Shown: in pieces, positions 14,608-22,895 of the stretch | How positions within the stretch are numbered: the stretch's first letter is position 1 | How the letters are laid out: each line of letters begins with the position of its first letter | Source of the DNA: CG2-30-58-95 sp964618215 | GTDB taxonomy: Bacteria; Chloroflexota; Anaerolineae; Anaerolineales; Villigracilaceae | Direction: 5' to 3' | Assembly: GCA_964618215.1 (NCBI GenBank) | Contig: CAZTZE010000012.1 | Coordinates: forward strand, 1 to 64,000 | Length of the DNA: 64,000 nucleotides | Translations under genes and position numbers: made by a program | The notes under the pieces: model-generated | Database searches by the model: none | What the model saw: only the letters and a program-made list of their open reading frames with translations | What the model was told of the DNA's origin: nothing

Positions 14608-15570
14608 ATGAGCCAGGATATTTACGTTGTCGTTGAGCACCTGCGCGGGCAGGTGGCGGATATTTCTTATGTAATGCTGGCAGCCGCGCGCGCGCTGGCC
14701 AAAGCAACCGGCGGGAATGTCGTCGCCGTACTGTTAGGTCATCAGGCCGAAGGATTGGCCGGAAATCTGGCCGCGGATCAAGCGCTCTACCTCGACCACC
14801 CGGCGCTGGCCGACTTCACCTCAGACGCTTACCAAAAAGCGCTGGCCGGCCTGATCGGCGATAAGCAGCCGCGGGCGGTATTCTTCGGCAGCACATCCAT
14901 CGGTTCAGACATCGCGGGTGGGCTTTCCATCAAACTGGACTTACCCTTGGTAAGCTCCTGCCTGAACTTCACCGCGGAAGGTAAATTCGTCAGTCAAATC
15001 TGCGGCGGCAAGATCATGGCCGAGGGCGATTTGCCCGGCCCAACCGCGCTGCTGACGATAGTCCCGGGCGGATATAAAGCCGAGCAAGCGCCGGGCGGAC
15101 ACTCCCCGACAGTGACCCGGCTCGAGGTCCCCGAGCTGGATGCGCTGCGCGTCAGATTAGCCAATTACATCGAGCCAGAGGCCGGCGATGTGGATATTTC
15201 CAAAGAAACATTGCTGATCGCTGTCGGGCGCGGCATCCAACAACAGGACAACATCCAGCTTGCCGAAGATCTGGCCCAGGCGATGGGCGGCGCGGTGTGC
15301 GCCTCGCGGCCGGTGATTGACCAGGGCTGGCTGCCGACCTCGCGTCTGGTGGGCAAATCAGGCAAGCACGTCAAGCCCAAGGTTTACCTGGCGCTGGGCA
15401 TCAGCGGCGCGCCGGAACACGCCGAAGCCATCACCGACAGCGATATTATCATCGCCATCAACACCGACCCCAAAGCGCCAATTTTCGATTTCGCCAAATA
15501 CGGCACTGAGACGGACTTGTTCGATCTGGTCGAAGTGCTGACCGAGAAAGTTAAAGCAGCCAAAGGTTGA
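14608..15570 (+). CDS. etfA: Electron transfer flavoprotein alpha subunit
   Basis: 320 residues. The C-terminal FAD domain is complete: SRPVIDQGWLPTSRLVGKSGKHVKPKVY is the expected R-x(n)-G-W-x-P segment, then ALGISGAPEHAEAI, IIIAINTDPKAPIFDFAKYG and the final DLFDLVEVL helix. The N-terminal domain is shorter and more divergent than in mitochondrial EtfA but normal for bacteria. With EtfB it makes a heterodimer that takes electrons from acyl-CoA or other flavin dehydrogenases and here probably delivers them to the membrane protein encoded at 15718. AGGAGG lies eight bases before the ATG. Confidence 0.9.
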   Translation: MSQDIYVVVEHLRGQVADISYVMLAAARALAKATGGNVVAVLLGHQAEGLAGNLAADQALYLDHPALADFTSDAYQKALAGLIGDKQPRAVFFGSTSIGSDIAGGLSIKLDLPLVSSCLNFTAEGKFVSQICGGKIMAEGDLPGPTALLTIVPGGYKAEQAPGGHSPTVTRLEVPELDALRVRLANYIEPEAGDVDISKETLLIAVGRGIQQQDNIQLAEDLAQAMGGAVCASRPVIDQGWLPTSRLVGKSGKHVKPKVYLALGISGAPEHAEAITDSDIIIAINTDPKAPIFDFAKYGTETDLFDLVEVLTEKVKAAKG

Positions 15571-15575
15571 TAGAC

Positions 15576-15698
15576 TAGACCTCTTGCAAAAGTCATCCCT
15601 TGATGAGTCCGCGCTCTCTAGCGCGGGCTGTGAGCGCAAGAGAGAGCTCACTTATCTAAAATATTTAAGCGAAGATTACCACTTATGCAAGAGGTCTA
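15576..15698. repeat. Inverted repeat between etfA and the membrane oxidoreductase
   Basis: TAGACCTCTTGCA (15576-15588) and TGCAAGAGGTCTA (15686-15698) are perfect 13-bp inverted ends of a 123-bp element. Inner words CGCTCTCTAGCGCGGG and CGCAAGAGAGAGC also pair partly. The size and ends are MITE-like. Confidence 0.75.
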
Positions 15699-15717
15699 CT
15701 AAATAGGAGCGTATCCG

Positions 15718-17745
15718 ATGCCAGAACGAGTTGATTTTTGGGGCATCCCGTATACCTGGGGTTCGCCAGCCATCTACGTGTATACCCTGATGTTCCTGGC
15801 GGCCGCCATCCTGCTCGTCCGCTTCTACCTGCGCGCCAGGTTGTGGTGGCAGGTAGGCCGGCCGGAGGTGCGTTGGGACAAACTCCACGTGCGGATTGGC
15901 CGCTTCATCCAGTACGCCATCCTCCAGACCAAGGTGCTGGGCCAGCGCTATCCAGGCATCATGCACGTTGCCATTGCCTGGGCCTTTTTCATGTTCTTCC
16001 TGGGCACGGCCTTAGCCACGATTGATTCCCACTTCTACAAAATCCTGGTTGGTTATCCATTCCTGCTGCAAAAGCTGGTGATGGATACCTTCACCCTCGT
16101 CTTTTTCGTCGGCGCGGGGCTGGCGGTCTACCGGCGCTTCATCCAAAAGCCGCGCCGTTTGACGCTCTCAGCCGGCTTCACGTTTTCGCTGGTGATGATC
16201 ATCCTGATCGTCCTGGGCGGACTGCTGACCGAGTCGCTGCGACTGGCCGTCGAAAAACCGGCCTGGGCGTGGTGGTCGCCGGTCGGCTGGTTGGTTGCAA
16301 AGATTTGGATCGCTACCGGCGCTTCGGAGGCGGCGTTGATGGGCTGGCACCTGGGCGTCTGGATCGCCCACCTGCTCATCGTCGTCGCGACGCTTGTCAC
16401 GCTGCCGGTCGGCACGCTGTTGCACGTCCTGACCGGGCCGCTCAACCAATTCTTCTCGAAACTTGACCGCCCGACCGGACGCCTGGCCCGGATGCCAGAA
16501 AACGCCAAAGGTGAGCCGATCTACGCCAGCACCTTGCGTGACCTGACCTGGAAACAGTTGCTGGACGGCGACGCCTGCACCGAATGCGGCCGCTGCCAGG
16601 ACGCCTGTCCGGCTTTCGCGGCCGGGACTCCGCTCAACCCCAAGCAGTTGATCCTGGGCGTGCGCGACGCGCTGCATCTGGACGGAGCGTCGCTGCTTAA
16701 AGGGGACGGGAAAGCGCCGCTTCTCGTCGGCGAGAAAATAAAGGATGAGGTGCTGTGGGCCTGCACGACCTGCGGTGCGTGCGTGCGCGAGTGCCCGGTG
16801 CTGATCGAGCACGTGGATGCCATCGTGGACATGCGCCGTTACCTGGTGATCGAAGGCCGCATGGATGCTGAACTCCAGGGCGCGCTGGAGAACCTGGGCC
16901 GCTACGGCAACTCGTTCGGCCAGTCGGATCGGATGCGCGCCCGCTGGACGCAAGCGGTGGAACCTAAAATCAAAGACGCTCGCAGAGAGCCGGTCGAATA
17001 CCTGTGGTTCGTGGGCGACTATGCCTCGTACAGCCCGACGCTGACCGAAGTCACTCTCAAGACAGCCGAAGTGTTCCAGAAAATCGGTCTGGATTTTGGT
17101 ATCTTATACGATGCCGAGCGGAACTCCGGGAACGACGTGCGCCGCGCAGGCGAAGAGGGCTTGTTCGAGATGCTGGTCGAGAAGAACGCCGCGGCGTTGA
17201 GTAAATGCACTTACCAGAAAATCGTCACCACCGACCCGCATTCCTACAACACCCTTAAGAACGAGTACCCGGCGGATGGCAACGGTCGCCTGCCTGTGCT
17301 GCATTACACAGAAATCCTCGACCAGTTGATCTGTTCCGGTCAGCTCAAATTCAGCAAGAAACTCGGCCTCAAAGTCACTTATCATGACCCGTGCTACCTG
17401 GGCCGCTACAACGGCGTGTACGACGCGCCGCGCCGGATCATCCAGGCGACCGGCTGCGAACTGGTCGAGATGCCGCGTCACGGCGAGCGGGCTTTCTGCT
17501 GCGGCGCAGGCGGCGGACGCATCTGGATGGCGGAAGGGGAAATCCAGGCAAGCCCTGAGCGCAGCGAACGGGAACGCCCCAGCGAATCCCGCATCCGTGA
17601 AGCGGTGAGACTGGATGGCGTGAATAACTTTATCGTCGCCTGCCCCAAGGACATCACCATGTACCGCGACGCGGTGAAGACTACCGGCAACGAGGAGCGC
17701 TTAATCGTCAAAGACCTGATTGAATTAGTCCACGCCGCCTTATAA
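15718..17745 (+). CDS. Membrane ETF:quinone oxidoreductase-like protein (cytochrome b/NarI-like plus FeS plus CCG)
   Basis: 675 residues. The first 255 contain five or six membrane helices with histidines placed as in NarI-type cytochrome b subunits. Then come CTECGRCQDACP (about 285) and CTTCGACVRECP (about 348), and two CCG domains with YHDPCYLGRYN and FCCGAGGGRIW (about 594). Fe-S oxidoreductases with this order are encoded beside etfBA in syntrophs and are thought to link ETF to the menaquinone pool. The cytoplasmic half is a paralogue of the protein at 12627. Residues ASPERSERERPS near 611 come from a dispersed repeat (17552-17572) and are absent from the paralogue. Confidence 0.8.
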   Translation: MPERVDFWGIPYTWGSPAIYVYTLMFLAAAILLVRFYLRARLWWQVGRPEVRWDKLHVRIGRFIQYAILQTKVLGQRYPGIMHVAIAWAFFMFFLGTALATIDSHFYKILVGYPFLLQKLVMDTFTLVFFVGAGLAVYRRFIQKPRRLTLSAGFTFSLVMIILIVLGGLLTESLRLAVEKPAWAWWSPVGWLVAKIWIATGASEAALMGWHLGVWIAHLLIVVATLVTLPVGTLLHVLTGPLNQFFSKLDRPTGRLARMPENAKGEPIYASTLRDLTWKQLLDGDACTECGRCQDACPAFAAGTPLNPKQLILGVRDALHLDGASLLKGDGKAPLLVGEKIKDEVLWACTTCGACVRECPVLIEHVDAIVDMRRYLVIEGRMDAELQGALENLGRYGNSFGQSDRMRARWTQAVEPKIKDARREPVEYLWFVGDYASYSPTLTEVTLKTAEVFQKIGLDFGILYDAERNSGNDVRRAGEEGLFEMLVEKNAAALSKCTYQKIVTTDPHSYNTLKNEYPADGNGRLPVLHYTEILDQLICSGQLKFSKKLGLKVTYHDPCYLGRYNGVYDAPRRIIQATGCELVEMPRHGERAFCCGAGGGRIWMAEGEIQASPERSERERPSESRIREAVRLDGVNNFIVACPKDITMYRDAVKTTGNEERLIVKDLIELVHAAL

Positions 17746-17762
17746 GCGCATGACGTGAGATT

Positions 17763-19772
17763 ATGGCGAAACCAACCAAGGCTATTCATGCGAGACGCCG
17801 GTCAGTATCTGCTCTAATAAGTAAAGATGGCGTCAGGATACCGATAGCCGCCAAGCTCATCCTCAGCTTTTTGCTGATCATCATTCTGCTCAGCGCGATT
17901 TTCACGCTGGCAGGCATCCAACTGATCAGCAACCGCATCGTGGCAGAAGCGCAAGATAAAGTCCGTCATGATCTTAATTCCGCCAGAGAGATCTATCAGA
18001 GCGAGCTGGAACGCATTAACGATGTAGTCCGATTGACCGCTGGCCGTTTTTTTCTTACCGATGCAATGACCGCCGGAAAATTGGACCCGGCCACCCAGGA
18101 GTTGTCTAGAGTCAGGCTAAGAGAAGGGCTTGATATACTGACGCTCACAGATGCAAGCGGCAATATTCTTTTTCGAGCCAGTAATCCGGGCAGCTCCACG
18201 GATGGCAACGATTACGATGAACTTGTTTCAGTAGTGATAAGTAGAAAGGCGCCTGTTGCAGCGACTATGATTATATCTGGCGAGGAATTACGCCGAGAAT
18301 CCCCATTGCTGGCCGAACAGGCCTATTTCAAGTTTATTGACACGCCGATGGCAAGAGTGAGAAATGAGACCGAGGAAACAGCCGGGATGATGTTGAAAGC
18401 CGCAGCCCCGATATTCGACTATCAGAATAAATTTATCGGAGTCTTATACGGCGGCGTCTTGCTCAACAGGAACCATGCTATTGTTGACGAGATAAAACAA
18501 ACCGTCTTCGAGGGTATGAAATACGAAGGCAAAGACATCGGGACGGCAACCATTTTTCAAGACGATGTAAGAATTTCGACAAACGTTTTAAACACGGACG
18601 GCTCCAGGGCAATCGGAACACGTGGAAGCGAAACAGTATATGATCAGGTAGTAATAAAAGGCAAGCCCTACATCGGGCGCGCGTTTGTCGTCAACAACTG
18701 GTATATCACAGCCTACGAACCCATCCGCGATATCAATCGCCGGGTTATCGGCATCCTCTACGTGGGCATTTTGGAACAAAGATATCTGGACATCAAAGAG
18801 CAAACCATCCTTGTCTTTCTACTCATCGCCTTCGTGGGTGTGCTGGTATCAATGCTGCTGTCCTATTTTATTTCTCGAAATATCTCTGTTCCCATTAACA
18901 GGTTAGCCCTGGCCTCCAGAGAAATCGCGCGCGGCAATCTGGACGCGAGAGTAGGGACTATCTCCAGCGATGAATTGGGCGAGCTGGCAGACACTTTCAA
19001 CAAGATGGCTTCTGCGCTCAAAGAACGGGATGAAAAGCTAAAAGATCTCACCCGAAGCCAACTGATGGAGTCTGAGAGATTGGCGCTTATCGGACAATTA
19101 GCTGCCAACGTGGCTCACGAATTGAATAATCCGCTGACAGGCATTGTCACCTATTCTCACCTGCTCCTGGAAAAAACAACAGCCGAGGACGCGAGCGGAG
19201 ATTTTCTGAGAAAAATCGTTGTGCAGGCGGATCGCTGCAAAGAAATCATCCGTGGATTATTGGATTTTGCCCGCCAAAAGAAACTCAGCAAGGCATTATG
19301 TGATGTCAACTCAATTTTGATCGAGTGCGTTTCACTGGTAGAAAATCAAGCCTTATTTCATAATATTCACATCCAAAGCAATCGAAAAATAGATCTTCCG
19401 CTGGCTGTCATTGATCCCTCGCAAATCGAACGCGTGTTCATGAACATGATCCTCAATGCCGCTGAAGCGATGGAAGGCAATGGGCAGTTGACGATAACAA
19501 CCCGGTTCGATCAAGATAAGAATTTCATAGATGTGGAGTTCGCAGACACTGGTCCTGGGATCGCCAAAGATAATTTGGAGAAGATTTTCGATCCCTTCTT
19601 CACCACCAAGGATGGCGGACATGGCTTAGGTTTAGCCATTTGCTACGGGATCATCAAGGAACACAAAGGTACGATTTCTGTGGAGAGCGAGCCAGGTAAG
19701 GGAACGACCTTTATTGTGAGACTGCCGGTGATGGTAAACGAAGAGGCCGTAATAGATGGGCAAGAAATATAA
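17763..19772 (+). CDS. Membrane sensor histidine kinase (CACHE-HAMP-HisKA-HATPase)
   Basis: 669 residues. A helix at about 30-55 and another near 345-370 enclose an extracytoplasmic CACHE-type sensor (single-cache family 3 by its GIRGSETVYDQV-like and NNWYITAYEPI phrases). HAMP follows (about 370-425), then HisKA with H452 in NVAHELNNPLTG and an HATPase_c with FMNMILNAAEAME, DTGPGIAKDNLEKIF, GLGLAICYGII and GKGTTF. It lies between the ETF and Hdr clusters and overlaps the next gene by 17 bases. It probably senses a small external ligand or redox state and controls one of the flanking clusters. Confidence 0.88.
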   Translation: MAKPTKAIHARRRSVSALISKDGVRIPIAAKLILSFLLIIILLSAIFTLAGIQLISNRIVAEAQDKVRHDLNSAREIYQSELERINDVVRLTAGRFFLTDAMTAGKLDPATQELSRVRLREGLDILTLTDASGNILFRASNPGSSTDGNDYDELVSVVISRKAPVAATMIISGEELRRESPLLAEQAYFKFIDTPMARVRNETEETAGMMLKAAAPIFDYQNKFIGVLYGGVLLNRNHAIVDEIKQTVFEGMKYEGKDIGTATIFQDDVRISTNVLNTDGSRAIGTRGSETVYDQVVIKGKPYIGRAFVVNNWYITAYEPIRDINRRVIGILYVGILEQRYLDIKEQTILVFLLIAFVGVLVSMLLSYFISRNISVPINRLALASREIARGNLDARVGTISSDELGELADTFNKMASALKERDEKLKDLTRSQLMESERLALIGQLAANVAHELNNPLTGIVTYSHLLLEKTTAEDASGDFLRKIVVQADRCKEIIRGLLDFARQKKLSKALCDVNSILIECVSLVENQALFHNIHIQSNRKIDLPLAVIDPSQIERVFMNMILNAAEAMEGNGQLTITTRFDQDKNFIDVEFADTGPGIAKDNLEKIFDPFFTTKDGGHGLGLAICYGIIKEHKGTISVESEPGKGTTFIVRLPVMVNEEAVIDGQEI

Positions 19773-20847
19773 GATACTGATTATTGACGACGAGGAAGTG
19801 ATTTTAGATTCTTGCACATTAATATTGGAAAGAGGTAATTATCAGCTCGCCACCGCCAGGAACGGTAAACTTGGGTTGGAGCTTGTAGAGGAATTCCAAC
19901 CCGACCTGGTCTTTGTTGACCTAAAAATGCCCGGGATATCTGGCTTGGAGGTGCTTGAAAGGATCCGTGATCGCGATCCAAACATTGTGACCATCGTCAT
20001 TACCGGCTATGCTACTGTCAGTTCAGCCGTGGAAGCGATGAAGATCGGCGCTTACGACTTCCTGCCAAAACCATTCGGCCCGGACGAATTCCGTTTGATC
20101 ACTCAGCGAGGACTGGATAGAAGGAGATTGGTTTTAGAAACCATTTCCCTGCGAAGGGAAAAAGAAATGCTGAGAGAGAATTTTGCCGCCATTGTCTCTC
20201 ATGAACTAAAGTCACCCCTGGGCGCGGTGCAGCAGAATCTGTTTGTGCTGGAGGATGAACTCTCTGACAAGCTCAACGAAGAACAAAAAATCAAGATTGA
20301 ACGGATGAAGGTCAAGATCAACGATCTAATCAACCTCATTCATACCTGGCTGCGTGTGATTTCGGTGGATGTGAAGAAGCTTCAGGAGAACTTTAAACCT
20401 GCTTCGATAGCGACTGTGATTTCTAAGGCAATCGAGAATGTTCAACCCCATGCAAACCGCAAAGACATCGAACTCGTTTCATCAGTTCAAGAGTCATTGA
20501 GTCTCGTCAGTGGAGATGAAGGCACCCTGGTTGAAGTTATTGGAAATATTCTCGGAAACGGGATCAAGTTTTCCCGGGTCGGAAGTCGAATAACGATAAA
20601 GGCTGAAGAAAAAGAAAACAGCCTGTTCATCTCGATCACGGACACCGGGATTGGCATATCGAAAGAAGATCTCCCTTATATCTTCGAGGATTTTTATACC
20701 GGTGATACCGGCCCGGTAGTTGAAAAAAGCAGCGGCTTGGGACTAGCCATCTCGAAGCGCATTGTCGAAGCCCATAATGGCTCGATTTCAGTGGAAAGCG
20801 AACTGGGTAAAGGGAGTACATTTACAATCCGTTTACCAGTTCAATAA
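19756..20847 (+). CDS. Hybrid receiver-histidine kinase
   Basis: 363 residues with an N-terminal receiver (DD at 11-12, phospho-acceptor D55 in FVDLKMPG, K near 107 in LPKPFG) and a C-terminal kinase with H149 in IVSHELKSPLG and an HATPase_c (DTGIGISKEDLPYIFEDFY, GLGLAISKRIV, GKGSTF). No output domain. It overlaps the preceding kinase gene, so it is likely its partner in a phosphorelay. The shared genomic slot with the receiver at 21015 suggests a three-protein chain. Confidence 0.85.
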   Translation: MGKKYKILIIDDEEVILDSCTLILERGNYQLATARNGKLGLELVEEFQPDLVFVDLKMPGISGLEVLERIRDRDPNIVTIVITGYATVSSAVEAMKIGAYDFLPKPFGPDEFRLITQRGLDRRRLVLETISLRREKEMLRENFAAIVSHELKSPLGAVQQNLFVLEDELSDKLNEEQKIKIERMKVKINDLINLIHTWLRVISVDVKKLQENFKPASIATVISKAIENVQPHANRKDIELVSSVQESLSLVSGDEGTLVEVIGNILGNGIKFSRVGSRITIKAEEKENSLFISITDTGIGISKEDLPYIFEDFYTGDTGPVVEKSSGLGLAISKRIVEAHNGSISVESELGKGSTFTIRLPVQ

Positions 20848-20852
20848 ACAAC

Positions 20853-20964
20853 GGTAGTGGTATTCGAGTAAGTGATGTGGTGTGGGATGGCATCCCGCAT
20901 ACCCTTGATTTGGCGGGATAACATCCCGCCCCACAAAGCGCATCACTTACTTTGAGCCACTACC
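20853..20964. repeat. Palindromic element between two-component genes
   Basis: GGTAGTGG and AGTAAGTGATG on the left are mirrored by CATCACTTACT and CCACTACC on the right. An inner pair, GGGATGGCATCCCGC and GGCGGGATAACATCCCGCC, lies between them. It is 112 bp and occupies almost the whole gap. Confidence 0.75.
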
Positions 20965-21014
20965 TCGAGATGATACAATACACCGATATCCTAAAAAAGT
21001 GAAGGAGCTATGCG

Positions 21015-21440
21015 ATGAACACTCAAAAGAAGTTGCTCATAATAGATGATGACCCCGATTATGTTGCCGGGGTCAGATCTATCCTTGAGAAGGCCGAATA
21101 CAGCGTGGAGGTGGCCTACAACCCCAAGGATGGGTTTCAGGCCCTGCAATCCAAGCAGTACGATCTGCTACTGCTCGATATCATGATGGGCCGGGGTGCA
21201 GAGGGTATTGCACTCGCTCGGAAGCTGAGAAAGGATCCAAAACTAAGAGAAATGCCGGTCTTGATCATCACCGGCATCCGGGAACAGATCGCTTTTCTCT
21301 TCCCCGGCCAGCCTGTCCACCCCCACTTTGTCGAACTCGACGAACTGGTCGAGAAGCCAGTAGAACCCAAGCTTCTCTTGGAAAAGGTAAGTACCTTGCT
21401 GAAAATGGCCGAAGAGAAAAAATCCCAGGCGAAGAAGTAA
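21015..21440 (+). CDS. Single-domain response regulator
   Basis: 141 residues, a receiver domain only: acidic pair at 11-13, D55 in LLLLDIMMG, and the late lysine in ELVEKPVEP. No DNA-binding or enzymatic output domain, so it probably acts by protein contact or within the phosphorelay of the two kinases just upstream. It lies 13 bases before hdrC, which suggests co-transcription with the hdr-mvh genes. GAAGGAGC precedes the ATG. Confidence 0.8.
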   Translation: MNTQKKLLIIDDDPDYVAGVRSILEKAEYSVEVAYNPKDGFQALQSKQYDLLLLDIMMGRGAEGIALARKLRKDPKLREMPVLIITGIREQIAFLFPGQPVHPHFVELDELVEKPVEPKLLLEKVSTLLKMAEEKKSQAKK

Positions 21441-21453
21441 CAGGAGATAATCT

Positions 21454-22017
21454 ATGGCTGTTGAACTTTCTTTCAGCAAAGAAATTGAAAACATCATGTA
21501 TGCCAGCCACGGGAAGCCGATCAAGGACTGCCTGCAATGTGGCACTTGCTCAGGGTCATGTCCGGCGGTTGAGTTCATGGACAATTCGCCGCGTGAAATT
21601 ATCGGTTTGATCAGCGCAGACTTCAAGAAAGAAGTGCTGGCCAGCAACACTTACTGGACATGCGCTTCCTGTTATCACTGTAGCGTGAGATGCCCGGCCG
21701 GGATTGACATCGCGGATATGATGTACTCCCTGAAGCGCTATTCGATGTGGAAAGGCGAATTCCAGGAGGGCTTGATCGGACCCGAGTTCTCTGAAAGCTT
21801 CGTGAAGATGATCATAAACTCCGGGCGATCCTTTGAACCGCTCCTGGCAGCCACCTACCTGCCCAAATTCAGCGCGCGCGACATCGTCCAGGAAGGTCTG
21901 ATGGCCACCGGCCTGGTTCTGAGCGGGAAAATGCCCTTGCTCCCGAAGAAAGTCAAGAGGCTCAAGAACCTCCAGCGGATGGTGAGAAGGATCATCCCGA
22001 TAGGAGATAAATCATGA
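21454..22017 (+). CDS. hdrC: Heterodisulfide reductase subunit C-like iron-sulfur protein
   Basis: 187 residues with two [4Fe-4S] motifs, CLQCGTCSGSCP (about 24-35) and CASCYHCSVRCP (about 69-80), in the spacing of HdrC. HdrC passes electrons from HdrA to HdrB. The C-terminal 100 residues are basic and typical of the family. The stop overlaps the hdrB start (ATGA). In a bacterium the terminal acceptor is not CoM-S-S-CoB; another disulfide or a reverse reaction is likely. Confidence 0.85.
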   Translation: MAVELSFSKEIENIMYASHGKPIKDCLQCGTCSGSCPAVEFMDNSPREIIGLISADFKKEVLASNTYWTCASCYHCSVRCPAGIDIADMMYSLKRYSMWKGEFQEGLIGPEFSESFVKMIINSGRSFEPLLAATYLPKFSARDIVQEGLMATGLVLSGKMPLLPKKVKRLKNLQRMVRRIIPIGDKS

Positions 22018-22877
22018 AGCAATATGCCTATTACCCGGGTTGCTCGCTCGAAAGCTTGGGGAAGAACTATCACATTTCTGCACTCGAGGTCTCACGCGAG
22101 TTGGGCCTGGAACTCAAGGAACTCGAGGATTGGAACTGCTGCGGCGCGACCGCTTACTTCCCCGTAGATGAATTGCTGGCGTACACCCTGGTCTCCAGGA
22201 ACCTGGCCATCGCCGAAAAGACTGGCCTGAAAGACTTCGTCGCCCCATGCAGCGCGTGTTACAAGAATGCGTACTTCACAAACTCCTACCTCCAAAAAGA
22301 TGAAGACCTGGCCGAACACATAAATTACGCACTGGAAGCGGACAATTTGCATGTTGCTGGAACAATGAAGGTGCGGCACTTGATCGAGGTGTTCATCGAG
22401 GATGTGGGCATAGAGGAGATCCAGAAAAAGGTTACAAACCCGCTGAAAGGCCTGCGCGTGGCCCCCTACTACGGCTGTCAGCTTGTGCGGCCGAGGAAGG
22501 CCAAAGAAGATGTCGAGAACCCTCGATACTTCGAGGGCCTCCTTTCAGCGCTCGGCTCAGAGCCGATCGAATATGCTTCCAAAACACGCTGTTGCGGCGG
22601 CTCATTGATCATCACGAACAGAAAAGCTGCTCTGGACATGGTCCACAAGCTGTTGCAGGATGCAGTCAAGAATAACGCGAATGTGATTGCGACCACCTGC
22701 CCGATGTGCAACGTCAACGTGGAAGTGTACCAGAGTCAAGTTAACCGAGAATTCGGTACAGATTTCTCGATTCCCGTGATGTACTTCACGCAGCTTATGG
22801 GGATGGCATTGGGCATTGACCACGGACGAATCGGGGTCAAGGCATCCATGCTCTCCCTGGCTCAGAGTACAGAATAA
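22014..22877 (+). CDS. hdrB: Heterodisulfide reductase subunit B-like CCG protein
   Basis: 287 residues with two complete CCG domains: YYPGC, WNCCGATAYF and CSACY in the first; YYGC, TRCCGGSLI and CPMC in the second. These cysteines hold the paired non-cubane [4Fe-4S] clusters of HdrB, the disulfide-reducing site. All expected cysteines are present, so it should be active. It overlaps hdrC by four bases and is followed 18 bases later by hdrA. Confidence 0.88.
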   Translation: MKQYAYYPGCSLESLGKNYHISALEVSRELGLELKELEDWNCCGATAYFPVDELLAYTLVSRNLAIAEKTGLKDFVAPCSACYKNAYFTNSYLQKDEDLAEHINYALEADNLHVAGTMKVRHLIEVFIEDVGIEEIQKKVTNPLKGLRVAPYYGCQLVRPRKAKEDVENPRYFEGLLSALGSEPIEYASKTRCCGGSLIITNRKAALDMVHKLLQDAVKNNANVIATTCPMCNVNVEVYQSQVNREFGTDFSIPVMYFTQLMGMALGIDHGRIGVKASMLSLAQSTE

Positions 22878-22895
22878 GAAACAGGAGAGAAACCT

